Source: Corynebacterium minutissimum
Lineage (GTDB): Bacteria > Actinomycetota > Actinomycetes > Mycobacteriales > Mycobacteriaceae
Length of the DNA: 64,000 nucleotides
Assembly: GCF_016889765.1 (NCBI RefSeq)
Contig: NZ_CP069533.1
Location: forward strand, 2,108,001 to 2,172,000
Reading direction: 5' to 3'
Positions 31,694 through 40,866 of the stretch are shown here, in pieces. Numbering within the stretch: the first letter of the stretch is position 1; the number at the start of each line of letters is the position of its first letter. Made by a program: the position numbers and the translations under genes. The notes under the pieces are model-generated. The model worked only from the letters and a program-made list of their open reading frames with translations. It did not search any database and was not told where the DNA came from.

Positions 31694-32056
31694 CTAGCCC
31701 AGCTTGCCGCGACCTAATCGGAGCAGAGCGGAGGCAATGGAGGGGCCTTCCTCACCGAGCTCATCACGGAACTCGTTGAGAATGGCGATCTCGCGGGTAT
31801 GAACTAGGCGCGTACCGCCGGAGCTCATGCGAGTCTTACCTATTGTGCGCGAAATATCGGTGCGGCGCTTGATAGCGTCAAGAATGACACGGTCGAGCCG
31901 GTTGATTTCTTCGCGGTAGCGTTGAATCTCGGCATCGCTCAACGGATCGTCCGTACCGGACGGCATACGGATGTCAAGCCCGTTATCGACCACGTTGGGG
32001 TTGTGGTGCTCTGGGTTTAGGCTTGCGGAGGAAGAATCTGCATGTGAAGCGCTCAT
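31694..32056 (-). CDS. csm: Chorismate mutase, AroQ type
   Basis: A 120-residue all-helical chorismate mutase that converts chorismate to prephenate for Phe/Tyr. Helix 1 carries the active-site Arg and Asp pattern (EINRLDRVILDAIKRRTDISRTIGKTR), followed by RLVHTREIAILNEF. The C-terminus is short, as in the AroQ-delta group (Rv0948c, C. glutamicum CM), whose low activity rises when bound to DAHP synthase. The ATG at 32056 (MSASHADSS) is chosen; the longer frame upstream runs antisense through pcrA. Transcribed divergently from the helicase gene. Confidence 0.9.
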   Translation of the reverse strand: MSASHADSSSASLNPEHHNPNVVDNGLDIRMPSGTDDPLSDAEIQRYREEINRLDRVILDAIKRRTDISRTIGKTRMSSGGTRLVHTREIAILNEFRDELGEEGPSIASALLRLGRGKLG

Positions 32057-32177
32057 GGCATCAGATTTTGCCACCCCTCCATACAAAAAGGAATCAATTC
32101 TGTTGGTTCCGTGGTTGGTGCAGGTGACATGTTGTTTAGGGGGAATGTCCGGCGGGGCTAGTAGGTTGGAGAGCATT

Positions 32178-34760
32178 ATGAACAACGAATCTCCTTTTAG
32201 CCCTCGCTCATCCGCGCCACGGACCTCTTCACCCTTTAGCCCTGCCCCTGCGGAACCTGCTGCAGACGATGCCTTGTTTGGTCTGCCGCCGGAGCCACCA
32301 ATGGAGCCGGAACCGGAACCAGAAGAGCCGGAAATGGGCGTTGATCCACTGCTGGAAGGACTTAACCCACAGCAGGCAGAGGCCGTAACCCACTCTGGCT
32401 CGCCGCTGCTTATTGTTGCCGGTGCAGGATCCGGCAAGACGGCAGTGTTGACGCGGCGCATTGCCTTTCTTATGCGCTCGCGCGGGGTAGCTCCTTGGCA
32501 GATTCTCGCTATCACCTTTACCAACAAGGCAGCTGCAGAGATGAAGGAGCGCGTCGGCCAGCTTGTCGGCCCGGTGGCTGAGCGCATGTGGGTGTCTACG
32601 TTCCACTCCATTTGTGTACGCATCTTGCGTAACAATGCGCAGCTCGTGCCAGGGTTGAACACGAACTTCACCATTTATGACGGCGATGATGCGCGCCGGT
32701 TGCTCACCATGATTGCCAAAGATATGCAGTTGGATCTCAAGAAGTATTCTGCTCGCGTTCTGGCTAATCAGATTTCGAACCGCAAGAATGAACTCATCTC
32801 CCCGGAAGAGGCACGTGCGGAAGCGGAGAAGACGAAAAATCCCTTTGAACTCACCGTGGCGAAGGTTTTTGAGGAGTACCAGCGCCGCCTGCGTGCAGCG
32901 AACTCTGTGGATTTTGATGACCTCATTGGTGAGGTTGTGCGCATTTTCAACCAGCACCCACAGGTGGTGGAGTTCTATCGTCGCCGCTTCAAGCATGTGC
33001 TTATCGACGAATACCAGGACACCAACCACGCGCAGTACGCACTCGTATCTGCCTTGGTGGGCAGGGGAGAGCTTCCCCACGATGCTCCTGAATTGTGCGT
33101 GGTGGGTGACTCGGACCAGTCTATTTATGCCTTCCGCGGGGCCACGATCCGTAATATCCAAGAATTCGAGCGTGATTACCCGCAAGCGCACACGATTCTT
33201 CTGGAACAAAATTACCGCTCGACCCAAACCATTTTGAACGCAGCGAATGCTGTCATTGCCAAGAACGAGGGCCGCCGCAAGAAGAATCTATGGACGGCAC
33301 ACGGCGAAGGCGAGCAGATTGTGGGCTACGTGGCGGATAACGAGCACGATGAAGCTCGCTATATCGCTTCTGAAATCGATTCTCTTGCGGATAAGGGGAA
33401 GTCCTATTCCGATATTGCGATCATGTACCGCACGAATAATGCTTCCCGTGCGCTTGAGGATGTGTTCGTACGTTCCGGCATTCCCTACAAGGTGGTAGGC
33501 GGAACACGCTTCTATGAACGCCGTGAGATTCGAGACCTCGTGGCTTACCTGCGCATTATGGATAACCCAGATGACACGGTGAGCCTCCGCCGCATTATCA
33601 ATGTGCCTAAGCGCGCTATCGGTGACAAGGCCCAAGCACAAATTGCTCTCCACGCGGAAAACCTTGGCGTTAGCTTTGGGGCTGCTCTGCGGGACGCTGC
33701 GGACGGACAAGTCGCTGGGCTGGGAACACGCGCAGTTAATGCGGTGAGCAAATTTAACGAGATGATGGACGGCGTGCGTGAACAGCTGCCGGGCATGACC
33801 AATGAGGTCACCGGCCAGCCCGACCTAGGAGAGCTGCTGAATGCGCTGCTTGATGCCACCGGCTACCGCGCCGAACTCGAAAATTCCAACGACCCGCAGG
33901 ACGGGGCCCGTCTGGATAACCTCAACGAATTGGTGTCCGTGGCTCGTGAATTCAGTTCAGAGGCAGCCAACCAGATGGCGTTTACGGGCGCGGATGCGCA
34001 GGAGACTCCTGAGCTTGCGGAGGGCGAAGCCGCGCCGGGTTCGTTGCAGGCCTTCCTTGAAAAAGTCTCGCTCGTGGCGGACGCGGACCAGATTCCGGAC
34101 CACGAATCCGGAGTCGTCACACTGATGACTCTGCACACCGCAAAGGGCCTTGAATTCCCAGTGGTCTTCCTGACCGGCTGGGAGGACGGCCAGTTCCCGC
34201 ACATGCGCTCTTTGGGTGACCCGAAAGAGCTGAGTGAGGAACGCCGCCTCGCCTACGTGGGCATTACCCGCGCTCGGGAGCAGCTCTACCTCACGCGCGC
34301 GATTCTTCGTTCGTCGTGGGGTAACCCAGTGACGAACCCGGCCAGTCGCTTCCTCGCCGAGGTCCCGGAGGACCTCATCGACTGGCGCCGTGAAGAACCA
34401 AACAGCTCTCTGTCCAGCGCGTGGGGTGGAGATGACTCTTACTACTATGGACGCAGCTTTGGCTCGGACAGCGGGTTTTTCCGCTCCCGAGGACGAGGCG
34501 GCCAAGGCGGCTCGGGCTCGCGAGGCGCTACGTCTTCCCCTTCGCAGCGCACGCGGAGGCCAGCTTCGGCCACATCAATGCCGAAGAATAACCATCTCAA
34601 TTTAGTTGTAGGGGACCGCGTCAACCACGCGAAGTACGGGCTGGGCACGGTCATCGAGGCCTCCGGAACCGGTGCACGCGCAACGGTCACCGTGGACTTC
34701 GGTTCAGCGGGCAAAGTCCGCCTCATGCTTATCGGCGGTGTGCCGATGGAAAAGCTCTAA
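32178..34760 (+). CDS. pcrA: UvrD/PcrA-type DNA helicase
   Basis: An 860-residue superfamily 1A 3'-5' helicase. All motifs are seen: VAGAGSGKTAVLTRRI (Walker A), FTNKAAAEM, IDEYQDTNHAQY (motif II), VVGDSDQSIYAFRGA (motif III), LEQNYRST (IV), TLHTAKGLEFPVVFLTG (V) and AYVGITRAREQLYL (VI). About 50 acidic/proline-rich residues precede the core. A Gly/Ser-rich linker leads to a C-terminal tudor-like barrel (VGDRVNHAKYGLGTVIEA) that binds RNA polymerase in this family. It acts in excision repair and replication-transcription conflicts. The ATG at 32178 is chosen for its GGAGAG site; the frame is open further upstream but overlaps the chorismate mutase gene. Confidence 0.95.
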   Translation: MNNESPFSPRSSAPRTSSPFSPAPAEPAADDALFGLPPEPPMEPEPEPEEPEMGVDPLLEGLNPQQAEAVTHSGSPLLIVAGAGSGKTAVLTRRIAFLMRSRGVAPWQILAITFTNKAAAEMKERVGQLVGPVAERMWVSTFHSICVRILRNNAQLVPGLNTNFTIYDGDDARRLLTMIAKDMQLDLKKYSARVLANQISNRKNELISPEEARAEAEKTKNPFELTVAKVFEEYQRRLRAANSVDFDDLIGEVVRIFNQHPQVVEFYRRRFKHVLIDEYQDTNHAQYALVSALVGRGELPHDAPELCVVGDSDQSIYAFRGATIRNIQEFERDYPQAHTILLEQNYRSTQTILNAANAVIAKNEGRRKKNLWTAHGEGEQIVGYVADNEHDEARYIASEIDSLADKGKSYSDIAIMYRTNNASRALEDVFVRSGIPYKVVGGTRFYERREIRDLVAYLRIMDNPDDTVSLRRIINVPKRAIGDKAQAQIALHAENLGVSFGAALRDAADGQVAGLGTRAVNAVSKFNEMMDGVREQLPGMTNEVTGQPDLGELLNALLDATGYRAELENSNDPQDGARLDNLNELVSVAREFSSEAANQMAFTGADAQETPELAEGEAAPGSLQAFLEKVSLVADADQIPDHESGVVTLMTLHTAKGLEFPVVFLTGWEDGQFPHMRSLGDPKELSEERRLAYVGITRAREQLYLTRAILRSSWGNPVTNPASRFLAEVPEDLIDWRREEPNSSLSSAWGGDDSYYYGRSFGSDSGFFRSRGRGGQGGSGSRGATSSPSQRTRRPASATSMPKNNHLNLVVGDRVNHAKYGLGTVIEASGTGARATVTVDFGSAGKVRLMLIGGVPMEKL

Positions 34761-34768
34761 ACGAGCTT

Positions 34769-35521
34769 CTAGATGAGGATGCCGCGCTCGGCGAACCACT
34801 CCACTGGGTCAACGGCTGCGCCGCCGCCTGGGTGAACCTCGAAGTGCAGGTGCGGGCCGGTGGAGTGGCCCTCGTTGCCGATGACAGAAATTTGGTCGCC
34901 GGCTTCCACGCGGTCGCCCACGTTGACCAGGAGCTGGTCGCTGGGCATGTGGCCGTAGACCGTGATGGTTCCGTCATCGTGCTGGATGCGAATCCAGTTG
35001 CCAAAGCCCTGGGCTGCGCCAGAGGAAATGACCTCGCCGTCCATGACGGCGTAGATCGGGGTGCCGATGGGGTTCGCCACATCGATACCGTTGTGGAAGG
35101 TACCCCAGCGTGGGCCGAAGCCAGAGGTGAACGTGCCGGACGTCGGGAACACCACGGTGTTGCCATCCGCATCCTCGCCGCGCATAGGGGTGAGGCCGGA
35201 GTGATCGCCATCGGGGGCGAAGGCCTCTGCGAGTCCAGGAATGCTAGATGGGTCAAGAACGATGTCGTATCCGCTCTCAGTGGCATTGACGGTAGGGACG
35301 GATGCGCCGTTCAAAGCGCCGGCCGTTGAGGTGAGCAGTCCCGTGACAGCCTTGAAGAGGTCTACTTTGGACTCTTCGTTGATGTCCGCCTCGACAGTCC
35401 CCTTGGAGGAGCCATCGGAAACGTCCACGCTCGCTGCGGGTTCGGCGGCGAACGCCGGTGCTGCAACGGTCGCGGTCGCGCTTGCGGCCACGGCGGCGAG
35501 TGCGCAGAGGGTGCGCTTCAT
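34769..35521 (-). CDS. Secreted M23 (LytM) peptidoglycan peptidase
   Basis: A 250-residue exported protein with a Sec signal (cleavage near AFAAEP). After a region of about 110 residues without clear motifs, residues 120-250 form a LytM domain: FGPRWGTFHNGIDVANPIG with the zinc ligands His and Asp, and TGPHLHFEVHPGG with the catalytic and ligand histidines. It ends in WFAERGIL, as its paralogue does. It probably cuts peptide crosslinks in peptidoglycan during growth or daughter-cell separation. An AAAGGACG site precedes the ATG. M. tuberculosis has a peptidase at the same position beside uvrD1. Confidence 0.9.
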   Translation of the reverse strand: MKRTLCALAAVAASATATVAAPAFAAEPAASVDVSDGSSKGTVEADINEESKVDLFKAVTGLLTSTAGALNGASVPTVNATESGYDIVLDPSSIPGLAEAFAPDGDHSGLTPMRGEDADGNTVVFPTSGTFTSGFGPRWGTFHNGIDVANPIGTPIYAVMDGEVISSGAAQGFGNWIRIQHDDGTITVYGHMPSDQLLVNVGDRVEAGDQISVIGNEGHSTGPHLHFEVHPGGGAAVDPVEWFAERGILI

Positions 35522-35943
35522 AACTTCACGTCCTTTTGTGCTGCTCTGGCTTGCTGTATCGGTGTCTCTCAGCGAGGTAGTCCTCGCACAGAATCATGTG
35601 AGTGATGGGATGCGGCCATAACAGCCGCTGTGTGCCGCGCGGCCAGCGACACGCCAACGCTGAAGCGTTGATGTGTGAGCCCGTGTGGCAACGAGATACA
35701 AACTATCCTGGGCAGACCCCCTGCGCAATGGGAGAAATTGCAGGTAAACACAGGGATTGTTCGAAAAACTATCGAACAGCCCTGCATGTTACGCGTGTGA
35801 CGAGAGTGAAAATTGTTACAAGGGTAAAGTAAAGGTTTAAAGAATGGGGGTGGGTAATGGGGGGTCATCACGGCGAAAGCCCCGGCTACCTGATGGTGAG
35901 CCAGGGCATAACTTCCGCGTGACGATGAGGGTCACGCTGGGGA
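35522..35943. other. Long upstream region of the first M23 peptidase gene
   Basis: A gene-free stretch of 422 bases. It contains CAACGCT-GA-AGCGTTG (35652-35668), GCGTGAC/GTCACGC (35918-35938, near the FtsX gene end) and, at 35787-35820, three GTAAC/GTCAC-like boxes on the minus strand resembling MtrA sites. I looked for a c-di-AMP (ydaO) riboswitch, known before cell-wall hydrolase genes in actinobacteria, and could not see its conserved core. The open frames here are not convincing. Confidence 0.4.
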
Positions 35944-38637
35944 CTAAGTCAACGACCTGCTTTCGCTGCGGTCACGGGCAGTCAGTGCTGCTCCTTCACG
36001 TGTGCGGTTTACGGCGGCGGCAAGTGCGGCAGCCACCAGCGGTACAACGAGCACTGCGAGGAGTGACCACCAGTCCGGAACGAAGTAATCCTGTCCGCGC
36101 AGCGCATATGGCGGTGGATCGAACAGATAGCGGGGGTTGTCTGCAAAGACATAGGCGCCGATATGACCGGTCAGCACACCGAAGAGCATGCTTGCTGTGG
36201 CCACCAGCCACGTCTGCCATGCCGATACTCGGGACATGAGTGTGGGCTCAGCACCGATGGATTGGAAAACGTTGTTCTCCTGCCGCATGCTCGTCGCAGC
36301 GTTGGCAATGATGAGCGCCAACACAATCAGGCAGATCAGCCCCATAGCGAGTGCGGGGTAGAAGCGCATGTCTTCGACGGGCGTCGAGGCCCAGCTCAAG
36401 AAGTACTGGGAGTGGGAGGCTTGGGTGGCGACGTCGTCAAGCTCTTGGCGAGTCTTGTCATCCGGAACCTCGTTGAAGGCAATCGCTCGGCCAACGTAAG
36501 ACGGCTCCATCCCCAACGCCGCGCCTGCCTGGGGACTCACCAACACGATATCGCGCGCCATGGTGGGCAGAGCCTCCGCGATAGGAACGGTGGCAGAGGT
36601 TGTGTCGCTCTTCTTTGTAGCCGAGAAATCCTTAAAGGTATCCACGGTGACCGTGCCCTCAGTGTGCTCGCCCACGTGGGAATTGTGGGGCAGGACGATG
36701 CCGCCCGCATCGAGCGTGCGGGCAGCAGCCTGGCGGTCCTGCTCCGAGTCGAAGTGCCACAAATCTAGCTGCGTGGAGTCAGCCTGGATAAGCCGTGAGT
36801 CATTGGTTAACGGGTTGTAGACAAACATGGTCATCATCTCGTGCGCGCACTCTTCACGGGCCTCCGGCGATTCGTCAGTGCGGCGGCCTTGAGAGTCGAT
36901 GAAGACAGCCCTTTCCACGGGAACCGTGGTGTCAACCTGCGTGCACACAAAATCAAACTCGGTGCTCAGGCTGTACACCTCTCCCGCATCCTGATCCCAG
37001 TAGGACGCGTTTTGGGAAGGATAGACGTAGTAGGGGTGAATAGAGCCGGGGGAAGTGTTGGTTGCGGCCTCGGCAGCCGCACGTTCGTCCTCATTCGACT
37101 CCTTTACCGGTTCGCCATACAGTCCTCCCTGAATAAGTGCGGAGGTCTCTGGCATGACGGTCCGCTCCTCGGCGCGGCTCTTGGCGTTGGCGGTCATGAT
37201 GGATACGCCGAAGACTGTGGTGGTGAAGGTGATGGCCACGATAGCGATGGCCGTCGGCAAGGCATGCATACTGCGACGCGTGAGTCCGCGGCCGGCAAGG
37301 CGCAAAGGCAAAGGCCCGCGGCGAACAACCGTCGAACACAGGAACACGAGAGCCGGTGCCGAGCCAGCGATGGCGATAACGCCAAACAGCACAATGAGGG
37401 TAGGGAAGGACTCGCCCATCTTGGTGAAACTAAAAAGCAGGAGCAGTGGCAGCACCACAGGGCCGATGGCCATCCACGGCCGGAAACGCAGCAGGCGGTC
37501 GGGAGCGCCGCCCTGAATCGCTTGGGCTAAGGCACTGCGCTGCGCCAGCCACGCCGGGACGATGGAAACGATGACCGAACCAACGACGGCGACCAGCCAA
37601 GCGCCTACGCACTCAACCCATGGCAAGCGGATGGGGAAGTCCGGGTAGCGCACCAGCCATGCGATCCATCCGCCACTCAGTCCCACGGCAAGTCCGAGCG
37701 TGGCACCGATGATGCCCATGAAAAAGCCGTAGGCCATGACCGCCAGCATGATGTGGCGTGGCAACGCGCCCTGGCTCGACATGAGCGCGTAAAGGCGGGT
37801 ATTGCGCCCCATGGCGAGGGTGAACACAGGAGCAAGGAGGAAAAGGATGAGCAGGCCAGCAATGATGTAGATGCTGGCGAAGAACACAAAGAAGACGATG
37901 GCTTCGAGTGCTTCCGACACCGACGGGTGATCGCTCTGAGTCGGAAGGGATGTGCCGAGCTCTGGGCCCCACAAGTCAAGGCCCTTCTCGGCGGCCTTAT
38001 CTTGCATCTCCGGGGTAAGGGGTTCATCGCCATTAATGAGCCACGTGGTATGTGAGGAAGTGGACGTGTGCTTCGGAGTATCACCCAAAGCAGGGGCGGT
38101 GACGAAGTCGGCGTCATCGGGCCCGATGGCGGCCACTGTGGCGTGACGCTCGCCCTCAATGTCTCGGCCGAGGAACGAGACGGTATCACCCACCTTTGCG
38201 TCAAGGTCACGGGCAGACTTGCGGGAGAGGACAATCTCGCTGGGGCCGAGGCCGAGCTTATCGACGACCCCTTGAATCTTCTCCGGAGGGTTTTCCACAT
38301 CGAACTGGGCGAGCCAGGAGTTGGTGGAACTCTCGCCCCGCAGAATCGAGGTGCTGTAGTAGGTAGTGATGGGCGAGATAGTGGAACCCGTGGGAAGAAT
38401 GTCAGCAGCTAGCTGGGGCACCTCCGCGTTGGTGACGTCCTTCTGGTCTTGGCGCACCTGAATGCTGCGATCCGCGGAAAAGAGCGAAGTAGCCAGGTTG
38501 GTTGATTGTTGAAACAGTGAGAAACCAACCACGAGCGCCACGGGTAAGGCAATGAGAATAACGGCAGCGATAGTGCGCCAGGGGTGGCGCCACAGGTCGC
38601 GCCGGGTAGGGCGGGTAGCGGCGGTGATCGCTGGCAT
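35944..38637 (-). CDS. FtsX/MacB-type ABC permease
   Basis: An 897-residue permease with a first membrane helix (TIAAVILIALPVALVVGFSL), a large extracellular domain (about 50-235), a block of three FtsX helices (about 240-370), four more central segments, a second extracellular domain (about 500-745) and a final three-helix FtsX block. This duplicated layout is the actinobacterial DUF-FtsX form. It pairs with the ATPase encoded just upstream (1-base gap; TAA then C then ATG). Together they should move a lipid, peptide or antibiotic by the MacB mechanotransmission mode. The ATG at 38637 follows the ATPase stop; the in-frame ATG at 38670 would overlap it. Confidence 0.88.
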   Translation of the reverse strand: MPAITAATRPTRRDLWRHPWRTIAAVILIALPVALVVGFSLFQQSTNLATSLFSADRSIQVRQDQKDVTNAEVPQLAADILPTGSTISPITTYYSTSILRGESSTNSWLAQFDVENPPEKIQGVVDKLGLGPSEIVLSRKSARDLDAKVGDTVSFLGRDIEGERHATVAAIGPDDADFVTAPALGDTPKHTSTSSHTTWLINGDEPLTPEMQDKAAEKGLDLWGPELGTSLPTQSDHPSVSEALEAIVFFVFFASIYIIAGLLILFLLAPVFTLAMGRNTRLYALMSSQGALPRHIMLAVMAYGFFMGIIGATLGLAVGLSGGWIAWLVRYPDFPIRLPWVECVGAWLVAVVGSVIVSIVPAWLAQRSALAQAIQGGAPDRLLRFRPWMAIGPVVLPLLLLFSFTKMGESFPTLIVLFGVIAIAGSAPALVFLCSTVVRRGPLPLRLAGRGLTRRSMHALPTAIAIVAITFTTTVFGVSIMTANAKSRAEERTVMPETSALIQGGLYGEPVKESNEDERAAAEAATNTSPGSIHPYYVYPSQNASYWDQDAGEVYSLSTEFDFVCTQVDTTVPVERAVFIDSQGRRTDESPEAREECAHEMMTMFVYNPLTNDSRLIQADSTQLDLWHFDSEQDRQAAARTLDAGGIVLPHNSHVGEHTEGTVTVDTFKDFSATKKSDTTSATVPIAEALPTMARDIVLVSPQAGAALGMEPSYVGRAIAFNEVPDDKTRQELDDVATQASHSQYFLSWASTPVEDMRFYPALAMGLICLIVLALIIANAATSMRQENNVFQSIGAEPTLMSRVSAWQTWLVATASMLFGVLTGHIGAYVFADNPRYLFDPPPYALRGQDYFVPDWWSLLAVLVVPLVAAALAAAVNRTREGAALTARDRSESRSLT

Positions 38638-38638
38638 G

Positions 38639-39355
38639 TTATCGAGCCTCCTCGCCGGTGAGGCGGCCATCGCGGACCATGACTACACGATCGGCCCAGC
38701 CGGCAAAGCGCGGTTCGTGGGTGACCAAGATGCCTGATGCACCGGCGTCAATGCGAGAGCGCAGGACCTTCATGATGTCCTCACTCGTTGCAGTATCGAG
38801 GGCGCCGGTGGGCTCGTCAGCGAGGAGCACCTTGCGCGGTCCGATGAGTGCACGAGCGATGGCGACGCGCTGCGCTTGTCCACCAGAAATTTCCTCGGGG
38901 AAGCGGTCGATGGTGCCGTCAAGGCCGACCTCACTGAGTGCTTCCTCAACTGCCTCGCGGCATTGCGCAGGATTGAGGCCGTCCAGTTCCAGAGGAAGGG
39001 CGACATTCTCGCCGACAGTGAGCGACGAGACCAGGTTGAAGTGCTGGAATACGAGGCCCAAATGGCGGCGGCGGGCAAGCGCGGCCTTGGACTTGGAGAG
39101 CTGGGAGGCATCGGCGCCGTCGAGAAGCACGCGGCCCGATGTCGGCGGCTGAAGCAGGCCAGCGACATTGAGCAGCGTGGACTTACCGGAACCGGACGGT
39201 CCCATAACGGCAACGAGTTCGCCGGGGGACAGTTGGAGGTTTACCGAATCCAAGGCAGTGACCTGGCGGGCACCGCTGCCAAAGACGCAGGTGATGTTCT
39301 CGAGTTCGAGCGGGTAGGGAGTGTTCCGGGATGCCGGCACTGATTCTGGGGTCAT
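38639..39355 (-). CDS. ABC transporter ATPase, MacB/LolD-type
   Basis: A 238-residue ATPase with Walker A GPSGSGKST, Q-loop VFQHFNLV, signature ISGGQAQR, Walker B VLLADEPTGALD and switch VTHEPRF. The DEPTGALD form marks the LolD/MacB/FtsE subfamily. Its ATG overlaps the PadR stop in an ATGA, and its stop lies one base before the FtsX-type permease, so the operon is padR-ATPase-permease with tight translational coupling. Confidence 0.93.
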   Translation of the reverse strand: MTPESVPASRNTPYPLELENITCVFGSGARQVTALDSVNLQLSPGELVAVMGPSGSGKSTLLNVAGLLQPPTSGRVLLDGADASQLSKSKAALARRRHLGLVFQHFNLVSSLTVGENVALPLELDGLNPAQCREAVEEALSEVGLDGTIDRFPEEISGGQAQRVAIARALIGPRKVLLADEPTGALDTATSEDIMKVLRSRIDAGASGILVTHEPRFAGWADRVVMVRDGRLTGEEAR

Positions 39356-39903
39356 TTCGGGGCCTCCTCTGAAGACGTGGGGGCGGATGGGTTGGTGAGG
39401 GATTCCACGCGGTCGAGCCAGCGTGAGAGGGATTCCAAGTCGAAGATTTGCCGTTCAACCGCAAGGCGCTGGGCGCTGCGTTCGGCGGGAAGTTCAGCGG
39501 CCTGACGGTTGAGCTCACGGAGTTGGCGAACAGTGGCGAAGCGCTGGGCATCCAGGACAGCGATGACGTCGACGTCTGAACGGCGAGCCGCAAGCGTGAC
39601 TTTGAGAACGAGTTCGTCGCGCTCGATGCTGTCTTTGTGGGTTGTGGATGTCCACCATTCGGCAAGCTCGGTGCGTCCAGCGTCGGTAATGGCATAGCTC
39701 GTGGCGCGGCGCCCGGTAGGCCCGGTGAGCTCACCATCGGTGGCTATGAGCCCATCGCGCTCAAGGCGGCTTAAGGTCTGTGCGACCTGACCCATGTTGA
39801 GCGGCCACAGGCCATCGAAGGAATCAGCAAAGCGGTTTTTGATGTGGCTGGCTGTAGCAGGTTCCTCGCTGAGAAGGGCGAGGACGGAGTGTTTAACGGA
39901 CAT
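39352..39903 (-). CDS. PadR-family transcriptional regulator
   Basis: A 183-residue regulator. The N-terminal winged helix is typical of PadR: HSVLALLSEEPATASHIKNR, then PLNMGQVAQTLSRLERDGLIATDGELTGPTGRRATSYAITDAGRTEL. The C-terminal half is a helical dimer domain (Vir_act_alpha_C). A perfect AGGAGGTG lies 3-4 bases before ATG 39903, which fixes the start. As first gene of an ABC exporter operon it probably represses the operon and responds to the exported compound. A dyad covering its own -10 supports autoregulation. Confidence 0.9.
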   Translation of the reverse strand: MSVKHSVLALLSEEPATASHIKNRFADSFDGLWPLNMGQVAQTLSRLERDGLIATDGELTGPTGRRATSYAITDAGRTELAEWWTSTTHKDSIERDELVLKVTLAARRSDVDVIAVLDAQRFATVRQLRELNRQAAELPAERSAQRLAVERQIFDLESLSRWLDRVESLTNPSAPTSSEEAPK

Positions 39904-39950
39904 GGTCACCTCCTGGCGGAGATGTGGAGAAAAGTTGGTGCATACCCGGT

Positions 39951-39980
39951 AAGTTACTCGGTAACCTTCGGTGTGGTCAA
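39951..39980 (-). promoter_or_regulatory. padR operon promoter with overlapping operator
   Basis: TTGACC (39975-39980), an 18-base spacer and TAACTT (39951-39956) on the minus strand. The inverted repeat GTTAC-CGA-GTAAC (39953-39965) covers the -10 element, a natural place for PadR to block RNA polymerase. Confidence 0.55.
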
Positions 39981-40008
39981 GGGTTTGGCTCAAGACGGGG
40001 GTAAAAGG

Positions 40009-40062
40009 TTAAAACGCCGAACGGCGGCCCAAGGCATGTCTGCCCGGAGCCGCCGTTCGGCG
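40009..40062 (-). terminator. Strong terminator of the second M23 gene
   Basis: CGCCGAACGGCGG (40015-40027) and CCGCCGTTCGGCG (40050-40062) form a perfect 13-base stem, followed on the minus strand by TTTTAA. It lies about 30 bases after the peptidase stop. Confidence 0.85.
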
Positions 40063-40092
40063 TAGTGGAAGGTCTATGAAGCGTTCAAAGAT

Positions 40093-40866
40093 TTAGGAGA
40101 TGTTGACGCCGCGCTCTGCGAGCCACGGGATGGGGTCTACAGCGCCTTCACCGGTGGGGTGAATTTCGAAGTGGAGGTGGGAGCCGGTGGAGAATCCCAG
40201 GGAGCCCATGCCAGCAATCTTCTGGCCGGCGTGGACGCGCTCGCCCACGGCAACATCGAGGGTCTGCATGTGGCCGTAGACGCTCATGGAGCCATCATCG
40301 TGCTTGATGCGAATCCACTGACCGTAGCCGGAGGCCGGGCCGGAATCGATAACGGTGCCGTCCATGACAGACAGGATGGGGGTACCTACGGCGTTAGCGA
40401 TATCGATGCCGGAGTGGAAAGAACCCCAGCGCGGGCCGAAGCCGGAAGTGAAGACACCTTCTGCCGGGCGGGCAACGGACGGAGCGCGGTTTGCCTCATC
40501 GGCAGCAGCGCGGGCATCAGCGGCCTGGATGGCCTTATCGAGCTGAGCGGCCAGATCGGATACCGGCTTGGACTCAGCAATTGCAAGAATCTGTGGGGCA
40601 GCATCCTGGATGGAGGCCTGTGCGTCCTTCAACGGATCGGTATCTGCCTGCAGGGTGTAGTCGATGGACTGGGTCTTGGTCTCCTCAGTTCCGCTCGACT
40701 GGATGGTGCCGGCGGCTGCACCACCTACGCCAGCGGTGGATACGGCACCAGCGGCGACGGTGACGACTGCAATGCGTCCCTTCGCGGTCTGTGAGGTGGT
40801 GATCTTGCGGTGGCGACCTGCGCTCCGCTGAGTCTTGCTTCGCATGAACTCTACTTCCGTCTTCAT
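40093..40866 (-). CDS. M23 (LytM) peptidoglycan peptidase, membrane-anchored or secreted
   Basis: A 257-residue protein. A basic N-terminus (RSKTQRSAGRHRKITTSQ) precedes one hydrophobic segment (GRIAVVTVAAGAVSTAGVGGAAAG), a signal or anchor. A helical linker (about 75-135) leads to a LytM domain with FGPRWGSFHSGIDIANAVG and TGSHLHFEIHPTGEG, keeping all zinc and catalytic residues. It is a paralogue of the product at 34769-35521. Start at 40866 or the internal ATG at 40845; the latter has a GGAAG site at fair spacing. Its upstream region carries three phased GGTAACA-type boxes. Confidence 0.88.
   Translation of the reverse strand: MKTEVEFMRSKTQRSAGRHRKITTSQTAKGRIAVVTVAAGAVSTAGVGGAAAGTIQSSGTEETKTQSIDYTLQADTDPLKDAQASIQDAAPQILAIAESKPVSDLAAQLDKAIQAADARAAADEANRAPSVARPAEGVFTSGFGPRWGSFHSGIDIANAVGTPILSVMDGTVIDSGPASGYGQWIRIKHDDGSMSVYGHMQTLDVAVGERVHAGQKIAGMGSLGFSTGSHLHFEIHPTGEGAVDPIPWLAERGVNIS

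Noticed and set aside
31694..32674. Long form of the chorismate mutase frame (326 codons)
   Set aside because: The upstream two-thirds runs antisense through pcrA and is low-complexity; the family length fits the ATG at 32056.
35522..35943. c-di-AMP (ydaO) riboswitch before the M23 gene
   Set aside because: Expected from other actinobacterial cell-wall hydrolase genes, but the conserved core segments were not found by eye.
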